A stretch of DNA of 21,113 nt from a virus. How positions within the stretch are numbered: position 1 is the stretch's first letter; the number at the start of each line of letters is the position of its first letter. A program made the translations under genes and the position numbers. The notes below the pieces were generated by a model. The model saw nothing but the letters and a program-made list of their open reading frames with translations, was not told the DNA's origin and ran no database searches. Shown here piece by piece: positions 8,065 to 15,979 of the stretch. The DNA is taken from positions 1 through 21,113 of IMG/VR virus record IMGVR_UViG_3300025085_000238. One strand, given 5' to 3'.

Positions 8065-8136
8065 TCATTTAACTAAAACTATTATAAATATTAATAGGAG
8101 ATAAACTCCAAGTACTTTCCAAACAGGGTCTTTCAT
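8065..8136 (-). CDS. 23-codon single-TM micropeptide
   Basis: ATG at 8136-8134, stop TGA at 8067-8065. The product starts MKDPVWKVLG and continues with a run of Val, Leu, Ile, Tyr and Phe before a terminal Lys, so it is essentially one membrane segment with a short charged start. It begins one base after the stop of the 121-codon gene and ends 25 bases before the 79-codon gene, filling what would otherwise be a 98-base gap in a genome with few gaps. AAAGG lies just upstream. Position beside two other small membrane proteins suggests a role in lysis (holin or antiholin accessory). It is short enough to be chance, so confidence is moderate. Confidence 0.45.
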   Translation of the reverse strand: MKDPVWKVLGVYLLLIFIIVLVK

Positions 8137-8137
8137 T

Positions 8138-8503
8138 TTACGCCTTTGTCCAGTATCCGTATTCTAATATACAAGCCGCTGTGTTAGCTTGAACCTCTAG
8201 TCCTACTGCACCCTTAACTGGTAAGAATACAAACTCCTTTGGTCCTAAATCTAAAAACGCAGTAGCGTCATCTACCTTTACTGTTATAATATTATCACTA
8301 TCTATATTCTTAAGATACACATATGTTATAGCAGTATTGCCTGAAGCAGTAAGGATATTTGTTGCAGCTGAATGTGAAATACTTTGTCTTGCTAAACTTA
8401 CCGCAGGGTTTGTTACTACTAGAGAATCAGAAACGTTTAAGTTTAAAGAGTCACTAGATACTCCACTGCTAGAAAGTGTTAATTTTGCTGTTAATGTTGC
8501 CAT
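8138..8503 (-). CDS. Small beta-rich virion protein
   Basis: A 121-residue protein without Cys-rich or membrane segments apart from a single Cys near the end. It is rich in Ser, Thr, Val and Ala with alternating hydrophobic positions (LTAKLTLSSSGVSS, YVYLKNIDSDNIITVKVDD, FVFLPVKGAVGLEVQA), which predicts an all-beta fold. The second half (a ligand-like loop with LKNIDSDN, then GPKEFVFLPV and a closing LEYGYW) recalls small beta-sandwich virion proteins encoded near fibres in marine phages. Its start overlaps the stop of the 135-codon gene by one base. Decoration or fibre-base protein is the best guess; family not identified. Confidence 0.7.
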   Translation of the reverse strand: MATLTAKLTLSSSGVSSDSLNLNVSDSLVVTNPAVSLARQSISHSAATNILTASGNTAITYVYLKNIDSDNIITVKVDDATAFLDLGPKEFVFLPVKGAVGLEVQANTAACILEYGYWTKA

Positions 8504-8910
8504 TATTCAATAATTTTATCAATGTTAATAATTTGTTGTCCAGTAAGAGTCTCTGGTAAAGAATCTTCTGCAATAGCGTGTAATTGAATCTCTACTTCCT
8601 CAGATAACAAACTATTAACTTCATCTATTTGCTTTTGACGAGCTTTAATAATTTTATCGTTATCCTTCTCAAGTTTCTTTAGCTTCTTTTCATCTGCGCC
8701 TGAATCTTTAAGCTCGTTAAACTTTCTAGATAGTTCTACAAAGTCTTCGTGAGGTTGACTAAAAGTTTCTATGTCTTTTAGTTCTTCTTCAATAATTCTA
8801 AGATTCTTAGCAACTGCTAATCCAAATTTAACTCCTGGAAGAGATTTAACTTCATTAAGTCCGTTAAATAAATTAACAAACTCTCCGTTTTTCATTTTTA
8901 CTTTTTTCAT
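8503..8910 (-). CDS. Coiled-coil protein, DUF1617-like
   Basis: A 135-residue protein, mostly helical and highly charged. It opens with MKKVKMKNGEFVNLFNGL, followed by LPGVKFGLAVAKNLRIIEEEL, a central Lys/Glu-rich coiled coil (about 55-105), and a C-terminus with EVEIQLHAIAEDSLPETLTG. This order (a K-x-K-N-G-E start, a helix with AKN, and a closing segment with an x-LH-x-I pattern) resembles DUF1617 proteins that occur in tail/lysis regions of several phages; the family's role is unknown to me. It lies 27 bases after the 502-residue fibre gene and is coupled to the following gene by a one-base overlap. A fibre-assembly or tail-associated role is possible. Confidence 0.72.
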   Translation of the reverse strand: MKKVKMKNGEFVNLFNGLNEVKSLPGVKFGLAVAKNLRIIEEELKDIETFSQPHEDFVELSRKFNELKDSGADEKKLKKLEKDNDKIIKARQKQIDEVNSLLSEEVEIQLHAIAEDSLPETLTGQQIINIDKIIE

Positions 8911-8937
8911 TTTGTCTATATAATTAATTGGTTAATG

Positions 8938-10446
8938 TTATGCAATTCTTATCCAGTCTACTGTACTAGAACCGCTTCTTCTAATTCTATACATTGCAGA
9001 GCCTGACTGCGCTGCATTGTCATTATTATCTTTGTGTTTTATAACTTCATTACCTATAAATGTTACACCTGTACCTGCGCTTAGAGTAAGATCATGGGTG
9101 CCTGAAGCATCATTAACAAAAAATATGTCAAATGAGTCATTATCCTCTGTTAACCCTAAATCAGTTATAAGATCAGAAGCGCTTGGTGTTGCTTTAGTTC
9201 TGTCAGTTGTAGGTGTAATTTTTATAATTCCTGGAGTTACTTTAGCAGATGCAATTGCAGTAGCATCATCTGCTATTGTTACTACTGCTCCTTGTTTAAT
9301 ACGAATTCCTGATCTAGCATATATAAAATTATTTGGTACTAATAGTTTAGCATGTATTGTTGTATCTCTACTATCACCACCTGATACAGTAAGTCCTGCA
9401 GAACCTGTTCCTGAAGTATTATATGTTTTTAACTCTACGTCTCCTGGTGTACCACTAGCTGAATCTCCTGCCTCAAGTACAACATTTCCTCCAGCACCTG
9501 AACCTGCACCGGCTCCCCCGCGCATAGCTGCTGAAGCTCCTGCTCCGTTTCCTTCTCCACTACCTGCATAAAGCTCTAGTCTAGAACCAGCACTCCCACT
9601 TGTACCATCTATAGCTCTGATGTAGTAAGTATTTAAAGGAGTTCCTTGATTACCAAGTCTAATACCCTCAGCATTGTTACCTTGTAAATTTAATTGTGCT
9701 GCGGCATGACTTGTTGTAAGTGTAGATCCTGTATCGTTTATTATTACTTTACCGTTAGTGTGTACATATATACCTCTATCAGATCCGTCGTCACTAATAT
9801 AGTTAGTAGATAAATCAATATTATAAGTTGCTGTATCTAGATTAGCTGCTAGCGTTTGAAGACTAGCTGCTATAGAAATAGATCCTGCACCATTAGTTAT
9901 AGTTACATTACTACCAGCTGTAAGAGTTGCTACTGACGGATACCCATTGGTTGTATTACCAATAAGTAATTGTCCATTTGTAGACATAGCAGCAGTAGCA
10001 GATATTGCGTCGTCTGCACTTGCATACAATAAAGCACCTTTAGCAATACTAGATAATCCTGTACCCCCGTTAGTTACTGCTACAGTTCCTGTAACTGCTC
10101 CTGTAAAGTCCATTGAAGTTAAGAACCCTGCAGAACTATTGTCACAAAGACTTAAATCAATTCCTGCTTCTAATACAGTTAATTCTATATTTCCTGAACT
10201 AGTACCTACTGTTAACAAACCTGTATCTCCGGACTTAATACCTTTAAATACAATTTGATTCTTATTTGTTAATGTTGAACTAGTGTATATTGTTTCTGAA
10301 CTACTACCTGAAGTAGACACTGCTGGAAACAGTGATGCTAGTTGAAACTTTTTAGCAGCCTTAGTAGCTGAATTTGCTACTAATAAAAAATCCGTAGATG
10401 CTACGCTTGTTTTTGCTAAACTGCTGAGTGATGTTATTTCTGCCAT
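8938..10446 (-). CDS. Tail fibre-like structural protein
   Basis: A 502-residue protein. The N-terminus (MAEITSLSSLAKTSVASTDFLLVANSATKAAKKFQLASLFP) is a short helical attachment-type segment. Residues about 115-195 hold standard fibre motifs: TGTVAVTNGGTGLSS, GALLYASADDAI, GQLLIGNTTNGYP and AGSNVTITNGAGSI. Around residues 295-340 there is a Gly/Ala/Ser-rich run (GAGASAAMRGGAGAGSGAGG) that could be a collagen-like or polyglycine tip region, followed by LEAGDSASGTPGDVEL. The C-terminal part (after about 400) ends in a domain with SDLITDLGLTEDNDSFDIFFVND and TGVTFIGNEV that is probably a beta-structured tip. The gene ends 27 bases before the coiled-coil gene. Inferred role: side or tail fibre. 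Confidence 0.83.
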   Translation of the reverse strand: MAEITSLSSLAKTSVASTDFLLVANSATKAAKKFQLASLFPAVSTSGSSSETIYTSSTLTNKNQIVFKGIKSGDTGLLTVGTSSGNIELTVLEAGIDLSLCDNSSAGFLTSMDFTGAVTGTVAVTNGGTGLSSIAKGALLYASADDAISATAAMSTNGQLLIGNTTNGYPSVATLTAGSNVTITNGAGSISIAASLQTLAANLDTATYNIDLSTNYISDDGSDRGIYVHTNGKVIINDTGSTLTTSHAAAQLNLQGNNAEGIRLGNQGTPLNTYYIRAIDGTSGSAGSRLELYAGSGEGNGAGASAAMRGGAGAGSGAGGNVVLEAGDSASGTPGDVELKTYNTSGTGSAGLTVSGGDSRDTTIHAKLLVPNNFIYARSGIRIKQGAVVTIADDATAIASAKVTPGIIKITPTTDRTKATPSASDLITDLGLTEDNDSFDIFFVNDASGTHDLTLSAGTGVTFIGNEVIKHKDNNDNAAQSGSAMYRIRRSGSSTVDWIRIA

Positions 10447-10458
10447 TTTATATTTTAT

Positions 10459-13400
10459 TTATTGAGGAGGTCCGTATGAAACTCCATCATTAGTAACTGG
10501 TGATCCTCCTACAGTAAATCCGCTTGTAACTTCTACACTCACTTGTGAGCCATCAGTTTCTGTTTCTTGAGTATACGGAGGTATTCCGCAGTCTCTACAG
10601 TAGCTTTTAGCAAAGCTAACAAATTTTTCTAAATAATCCGAATTATCTGTAGGAGCTTTTATAGTAACGCATTTTTTCCAACCGCTGTTAGAATCTGAAG
10701 AGAAAGGATCTATAGTTAGACCGCTAGTAGATACTGCTATGTATATAACTCCGCCTAGTCCCCCATTTGCTCTTTTTACAATTGTTCCTAATCCAAAACC
10801 TACTGCGTCTGTAGGATTCCAGTATATAGATCCTGAGTCTTCCCATCTTGCTGCACAGTCATTTGTAGCTGCGCCTATCTGTATAGTACTTTCGTCTGAA
10901 CAGTTGTATACACAAGGTAATCCTTTTCTATTTAAGATTTCTTGTATAATAATCATTTTCCAAGCTTCCATTGTTGAGCAGTCGTCTCCTAAGCCTGTTA
11001 AAAGTTTTGTGTAAAATCTATTACCAGAAGTAGTTATACACTGGTCATTGTATTGTAAAAGGCTATCCATGTTTTGAGGAGTACATCCTGGTATAACGCT
11101 ATCTGTACCATCGTCAACATCTCCGCCTCCTCCACCATCGCCACCACAGCCTCCGTCACAACATGGTCCTGTACATCCTACTACGTCATACTCACATGAG
11201 CCATCATCTAAAGTTGCATTAGGATTATAATTATTTGCTAATGAATCCGTACAACCACTTTGAGGATCAGGTGTACAGCATTCTGAGTTATAAGTACCAT
11301 CAGGGCATAAACATTCTCCCTCACAAGGATCACAAGGATAATTACATGTGCCATCTTCTACCTCAGCATCAGGATTATAATTTTCTGCCTCTGGATCAGT
11401 ACATCCGATTATAATCTCTCCTCCCCCTTCTCCATCTGGAATATCACAAGTATAGTCTATACAAGCAGTGTTACCAAATCCTTCACAATACGTGTTAGGA
11501 TTTGTAGGTAATAATCCAAATGGTGTAGATATAATATCGGAGTAAAATGTAAGAGAATAGCCCCAACATCCATCAGTCAAATTATTAAATGTATACGTTC
11601 CTCCTTGATAATCTGATAAAGAAAGAAAGCCAGCTGGGTCATCTGTTAAAACAGGATTGATTCCAGTGGAACTGCCAAATGGCATTTGACCATTTTCATA
11701 ATAACTAGCGTATGAAGTAATAAATCCAGCGCTATTAGTTTGATTAATTTGAACAACAAACAGAACTCCGTTAGGGTTTACTATGTTAAGATCAGCAGTG
11801 CTAGGAATATTAATTGTTATTGATCCTCCTTCACCGATGTCACAGAATCCTGCAGTTTCATTGTATACACCTGTAGCGGCTGTAGTAGTAGCGTTCATAC
11901 CACCACTATTAGTATTAACCCAATTGCTTAACTCTAAACAATCATCTGGATCAATATCTAGACAAAACTCTTCACATTCTGCTTGTGTTGTATACCCATC
12001 TATAGTACCCTCTATAAACTCGCATTCTCCTGCTGCCGCATTTGAACAAAACCAAGATCCACTTCCTTGTACAGGCGGGCAAGAGCCATCATCAATTGTT
12101 GCTAAAGGATCAAAGTTAGAAGATAAAGGATCTGTACATCCAGGTCTCTCTTCTTCTTCAGGATACTCACAAAGAGTATTGTCAGTTATAACTCCTTCTG
12201 TACCTTCTGGGCAGCAGTAATTACTTGCTGTTGGATCAGTACACTCAAAGGTATTAGTTACTTCATTTGGATCGCAACAAACAGCTCCTCCATTTTCACC
12301 AATAAATGCTCCTCCTTGAAAAAACAAAATGTCACTTTGATACGTGTATTCAGGATTATCAAAACTTCCCCAATTATAATTATAGCTATAAGATATAGGC
12401 TCTGCAGTAGAATTAGTATTAAAGGTACTATTACAATTTGCATATATATATTTTAAAACAGAACCATTTCCAGGAAAACCTTCAGTCCCCCCAAACCATC
12501 TACCAAGAGGCTGCTCTATAGTTTCACTAGTTCCATCTGCATAATTAATTGTAAGATTAACAATAGGATGATTATTAAGTACTCCTGCCTGATTCAGAGA
12601 AGGTGGATTTCCATTACTATCAAATAAAGTATATGTTGCGTTAGCTCCTCCATAGAATGAAAAGTTAATAAAGTTAGCATTATCCCCAAAATAAGGTTGA
12701 TACATATAATGTACTTGTAATGGTCCGTACATATAATTAGGACCCCACCCCTCATTAAATTGCCAATTATCTAAATGAAGCTGAGTATTGTTAGTTTGAT
12801 CGTGGCAAAAAACTTCAGAATAGAAATACTCGCTTAGTAACGTTTGAGGAAAACCTGGATTATTTTGAATGTCAGCATTATAAACATAAAATGGAAATAC
12901 CTCTCCTATAAGAGGGCCCTGAGTGTAAGTAAATTGTCCAGCATTTAAAACTTCTGCAAGATTAGGATTAGTTTCAATAGGGCTTATTCCTACAAGATTT
13001 ACTTGTTTATTGCCGTAGTAATCTTCACCGCATTCTAATTTAATTCCTAAATTTATAACTCCACATCCTTCAGCTGGCTCTTCAGGTTCTGGATAGTTAC
13101 ATGAACCATCATCTATAGTAGCATCAGAATTATAATTAAGCGCATTAGGGTCAGTACATCCTGATTGTCCAACATTTATAGAGCCTGTTAGGCCGAGAAT
13201 ATTGTAACATTGTTCAATTTCATCATCTCCATCTAAAGTGCCGTCATTGTTATATTGCGTAATAACTACATATCTTCCTGCTGCTAGATCTGTAAATGAA
13301 TGAGATTGATTACCATTACCTGTTTGAGTTGCTATTAAAGTAGAATTATTTACTACAATATCTTTTGTACTAGTACCATTTAAGAATGCCGCAAGAACTA

Positions 13401-15018
13401 AATCTATATACTCCTCATCAGTAATATTAAGTTTATATAACTTATGTACAAAAGGTAAAGCCTCAGTGCTATTAAGATTATTTGATAGGACAAACTGAAA
13501 GAATCCATCTTCTCCTAAATTCCATACACCCACACCATCGTTATTCCAAAGATTCCATTCTGCTGCTTCTCCTGCAAAATTTATAATACCATCTGTAAGA
13601 CTAGTTCCTGTTGGAGAACTAGTAGCAATAGTAGGATCTATATAAGATAAAACATCTGGAAATGGTGCAGTAAAGCCGTTTTCTCCTCCTGCTACAAATT
13701 TACCTGTAACTGCATCACAGAATACACAAAGCTCGTCTACATTTGTTAATCCTGCTCCTGAGTCATAGTTTATTGCAGTAGCATCAGTACAAGCATAAGT
13801 AGTATCTGGAATAATATCTTCTTTTTCAGGAATAGTAAAGTTATAACTGTCAGCGCAAAGCCCTTCACCGTCTACCTTCAATGAATACACTCCTGGAAAT
13901 AGATTAGTATAAGTAATAGTATATGGAAGAGCCTGATCAGCTAAATTTACCGACACTGTACTAAAACTTAAATCAGGATTATCTGGAGTTCCAAATAGGG
14001 CATAAGATATAAGTCCTGTAGCTGCCCCGCTTAAACTTGTAACGGTAACTGTTATTGATCCATTTGCAGTATCCTGTGCTGCATCTCCAATATCAGTAAA
14101 AGTATAGACAAGATCATTGTCACATTCATCGCAACATCCTCCATCTATATAATTATCAGAATATTCATTTATTATTGCAGGAGTAAGAGCAACATTAGAG
14201 CAATCCTGTGGAAATGCTAGTCCGTTATCAACACAGGGTAATGTTTCATCTACACAAGATCTTAGCCAATAATTTACTGCAGTAGGGCTTGTACATATTT
14301 TTAAAGGTGTAACTCCTCCTGGAGGTATTATATCTGGTAAGATAAATGCAACTACCTCACCAAATACTACAGGGCCTTCTATTCCAAGAACGTTAGTATC
14401 TGTAACAGAAGAGGTAGTAATTGCTAAAGATTTGTTTTTAGTTCCTCCTTCAAACTTTCCTACAGAGTCTGATGTAGTACCTGAAGGTGTGTATTTTAAA
14501 TTATTTAAAAATTGATTTTGTAAATCATTTGATGCTACGTATGCAAGAGTACCATCAGATACATAATAAAAATCTATCTTACTACTAGTATCTAATTTTT
14601 CAGACGTAGAAGCTGGATATATTACAGTTTCCCTTTGCCCTTTTCCTTCTGGATAAGACAATGTATCTGTAAAACTAAAAGTTTGACTATTTATATCTTT
14701 TGTTTCACTAAAACTAGTAGTTAAAGAATCAAAAGGTACACTGAGTTTTTGTTTGTCTGTAGGAACTGGTAAATTTTTTGTTTCAGTTTTTCCAGACTTA
14801 AATGTTACTGTGTATTTTAAAGCTTTAGGATTAGAAGTTAACCTTGCTACAATTTGAGTGTGTCCTGAGCTAAGTCTAGTCATATTGAACTTTACTTGCT
14901 CTGAGTTTACTGCTAGTGCTACAACAGGATCTGTTAAACTTCCTATTGCTGCAACATATACTGCACCTGTCGAATCTCTAAGACACTTTACACTTAAATA
15001 CGATAGTCCTTTTGCCAT
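10459..15018 (-). CDS. Giant Cys-repeat adhesin-like virion protein
   Basis: A 1519-residue protein, the largest gene here. Four 21-residue repeats of the form GCTDP...NYN...DDGSC lie at residues 620-640, 960-980, 1205-1225 and 1255-1275, with degenerate Cys-bounded copies beginning near residues 242, 410 and 926. Such repeats, with conserved Asp/Asn, are common in secreted flavobacterial proteins and may bind calcium; the Cys pairs could form disulfides outside the cell. Residues about 360-388 (ALPYTITYTNLFPGVYSLKV...GLC) resemble SprB-type repeats of gliding adhesins. Near 1281-1304 is a Cys/Gly/Asp-rich linker (GCTGPCCDGGCGG). The first 220 residues and the last 200 look like separate domains. 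No signal peptide is seen, as expected for a particle component. The start overlaps the Cys-rich 169-residue gene by one base. Role inferred: long host-binding fibre. Confidence 0.82.
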   Translation of the reverse strand: MAKGLSYLSVKCLRDSTGAVYVAAIGSLTDPVVALAVNSEQVKFNMTRLSSGHTQIVARLTSNPKALKYTVTFKSGKTETKNLPVPTDKQKLSVPFDSLTTSFSETKDINSQTFSFTDTLSYPEGKGQRETVIYPASTSEKLDTSSKIDFYYVSDGTLAYVASNDLQNQFLNNLKYTPSGTTSDSVGKFEGGTKNKSLAITTSSVTDTNVLGIEGPVVFGEVVAFILPDIIPPGGVTPLKICTSPTAVNYWLRSCVDETLPCVDNGLAFPQDCSNVALTPAIINEYSDNYIDGGCCDECDNDLVYTFTDIGDAAQDTANGSITVTVTSLSGAATGLISYALFGTPDNPDLSFSTVSVNLADQALPYTITYTNLFPGVYSLKVDGEGLCADSYNFTIPEKEDIIPDTTYACTDATAINYDSGAGLTNVDELCVFCDAVTGKFVAGGENGFTAPFPDVLSYIDPTIATSSPTGTSLTDGIINFAGEAAEWNLWNNDGVGVWNLGEDGFFQFVLSNNLNSTEALPFVHKLYKLNITDEEYIDLVLAAFLNGTSTKDIVVNNSTLIATQTGNGNQSHSFTDLAAGRYVVITQYNNDGTLDGDDEIEQCYNILGLTGSINVGQSGCTDPNALNYNSDATIDDGSCNYPEPEEPAEGCGVINLGIKLECGEDYYGNKQVNLVGISPIETNPNLAEVLNAGQFTYTQGPLIGEVFPFYVYNADIQNNPGFPQTLLSEYFYSEVFCHDQTNNTQLHLDNWQFNEGWGPNYMYGPLQVHYMYQPYFGDNANFINFSFYGGANATYTLFDSNGNPPSLNQAGVLNNHPIVNLTINYADGTSETIEQPLGRWFGGTEGFPGNGSVLKYIYANCNSTFNTNSTAEPISYSYNYNWGSFDNPEYTYQSDILFFQGGAFIGENGGAVCCDPNEVTNTFECTDPTASNYCCPEGTEGVITDNTLCEYPEEEERPGCTDPLSSNFDPLATIDDGSCPPVQGSGSWFCSNAAAGECEFIEGTIDGYTTQAECEEFCLDIDPDDCLELSNWVNTNSGGMNATTTAATGVYNETAGFCDIGEGGSITINIPSTADLNIVNPNGVLFVVQINQTNSAGFITSYASYYENGQMPFGSSTGINPVLTDDPAGFLSLSDYQGGTYTFNNLTDGCWGYSLTFYSDIISTPFGLLPTNPNTYCEGFGNTACIDYTCDIPDGEGGGEIIIGCTDPEAENYNPDAEVEDGTCNYPCDPCEGECLCPDGTYNSECCTPDPQSGCTDSLANNYNPNATLDDGSCEYDVVGCTGPCCDGGCGGDGGGGGDVDDGTDSVIPGCTPQNMDSLLQYNDQCITTSGNRFYTKLLTGLGDDCSTMEAWKMIIIQEILNRKGLPCVYNCSDESTIQIGAATNDCAARWEDSGSIYWNPTDAVGFGLGTIVKRANGGLGGVIYIAVSTSGLTIDPFSSDSNSGWKKCVTIKAPTDNSDYLEKFVSFAKSYCRDCGIPPYTQETETDGSQVSVEVTSGFTVGGSPVTNDGVSYGPPQ
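11194..13161 (-). repeat. Four best GCTDP...DDGSC protein repeats within the giant gene
   Basis: Coding positions of the four 63-base units are 13099-13161, 12079-12141, 11344-11406 and 11194-11256. Each encodes Gly-Cys-Thr-Asp, then a variable stretch with Asn-Tyr/Phe-Asn/Asp, then Asp/Glu-Asp-Gly-Ser/Thr-Cys. The spacing between copies is uneven (about 340, 245 and 50 residues), so they behave as separators between larger domains and not as a simple tandem array. Confidence 0.8.
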
Positions 15019-15527
15019 TAGCAGTTACATCCGCAGTGGCCGCTACACATTTCAGCAGCCTTGTTATACTTCTTTTCCGCATTAGCTATTACCGCATTCC
15101 TTTCAAGTAATGTCCCTGATGCGGTAGCTAACTCAGCTTCTGCTGTTTTTAATAATAAAAATATTTTTTGTGCTGATACTAAATCATCAGAGCATTTCAT
15201 GCACTCACAATTACAATCAAGCAAGTCTTCCATTTTTTTGGCTAAACAACATAGAATATCACAGCTTACTAAAACTGCACTAGTAGCAACTACTGTTCCT
15301 GCTTCTAAATGCACTACAGTCATTACTCCTCCATACCCAGTTGCTGAGTTTGCTAACTGAGTCGCTAAGTTTACAACTCTAGTGTTAGTATTTCCTCCTG
15401 GAAAATTATACTCATAGTTAAAATCTCCTAGTGAAATTTTTATAGAATGTTGAGGATTTGCAGCTGCTCCTGTTACTGTTATTACTGCCTTTTTACAATC
15501 AGCAGTGAGGGATACGTTTAATGCCAT
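15018..15527 (-). CDS. Cys-rich small protein upstream of the giant adhesin
   Basis: A 169-residue protein with twelve Cys. Residues 1-90 look like a small beta-sandwich (NVSLTADCKKAVITVTG, HSIKISLGDFNYEYNF, VVNLATQL, MTVVHLEAG). The rest is helical: ILCCLAKKMEDLLDCNCECMKCSDDL, then a Leu/Ala/Glu-rich helix, then a Cys/His/Gly tail (MCSGHCGCNC). The two Cys clusters could fold together around a metal ion or form disulfides. I know no named family. It is the first gene after the intrinsic terminator at 15544-15582 and is coupled by a one-base overlap (TAATG) to the 1519-residue protein, which is also Cys-rich, so the two may assemble together. A/T-rich leader without Shine-Dalgarno. Confidence 0.75.
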   Translation of the reverse strand: MALNVSLTADCKKAVITVTGAAANPQHSIKISLGDFNYEYNFPGGNTNTRVVNLATQLANSATGYGGVMTVVHLEAGTVVATSAVLVSCDILCCLAKKMEDLLDCNCECMKCSDDLVSAQKIFLLLKTAEAELATASGTLLERNAVIANAEKKYNKAAEMCSGHCGCNC

Positions 15528-15543
15528 GTTGTTTATATTTTAT

Positions 15544-15582
15544 AAAAAAAGACCTACAGGGGAAACTAGTCCCCTGTGAGTC
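15544..15582 (-). terminator. Rho-independent terminator after the head module
   Basis: On the minus strand an inverted repeat (arms GACTCACAGGGGA and TCCCCTGTAGGTC with a two-base internal mismatch, six-base loop at about 15564-15569) is followed directly by seven T residues (15544-15550). This is the classical intrinsic terminator form. It lies in the 73-base gap between the 117-residue and the 169-residue genes and would end or reduce transcription of the head module before the adhesion genes. Confidence 0.85.
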
Positions 15583-15600
15583 TTATGTTTAATACTGAAA

Positions 15601-15954
15601 TTACTCAGCTGATTCCATCAAGTATACTACGTGAACCGTAGCTGCACCTGCTGTATAATTACCAGTTGTAGTTAGTTTTAACTCACCGGCAGCTGTCATC
15701 TTGTTAGCTGTTAAAGTAACATCATTGAAATCTGCAATAGATCCTGTAGCTAAAGCGCTCATTAAATCTGTAGAACCTGATACGATTTTAACGTTTGTTC
15801 CACCAGCTAATGCAGTTTGCTCGCTAATGTATGCTTTTACAACTAATGCGCCTTCTGGTAAGAAAACACCACTACCGCCTGAAGGATAATCTCCTGCGTC
15901 AGTAAGGTCTCCAGTTTTGAAGCTTGCTGTATAAACTTTTCCTAATTTACTCAT
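15601..15954 (-). CDS. Probable head decoration or head fibre-type protein
   Basis: A 117-residue beta-rich protein. Motifs include KVYTASFKTGDLTDAG near the start, FLPEGALVVKAYISEQTALAGG in the middle, VKIVSGSTDLMSALATG, and a closing AGELKLTTTGNYTAGAATVHVVYLMES. Small proteins with this pattern (an opening beta strand pair, an A-L-A-G-G-T loop, and a final strand of alternating Val/Tyr) are encoded near the capsid gene in many marine phages and are usually capsid-associated. It is the last gene before the intrinsic terminator. No membrane segment, no Cys. The role is inferred from pattern and place. Confidence 0.72.
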   Translation of the reverse strand: MSKLGKVYTASFKTGDLTDAGDYPSGGSGVFLPEGALVVKAYISEQTALAGGTNVKIVSGSTDLMSALATGSIADFNDVTLTANKMTAAGELKLTTTGNYTAGAATVHVVYLMESAE

Positions 15955-15979
15955 CTTTTCTAAGTTTTAAAAATTAATA

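Noticed and set aside
9017-9571. 184-codon plus-strand ORF opposite the 502-residue fibre gene
   Set aside because: Pro/Ala/Ser-rich antisense translation of the Gly/Ala-rich fibre region; no start context or family match.
12258-12443. Hydrophobic 61-codon minus-strand ORF inside the giant gene
   Set aside because: It is an alternative-frame shadow of the 1519-residue coding sequence, with no start signal, and lies in an AT-rich stretch where hydrophobic shadows are expected.
10459-15018. Possible frameshift or fusion of two genes in the giant protein
   Set aside because: The frame is open over all 1519 codons and the Cys repeats keep phase from start to end, so there is no sign of a break.
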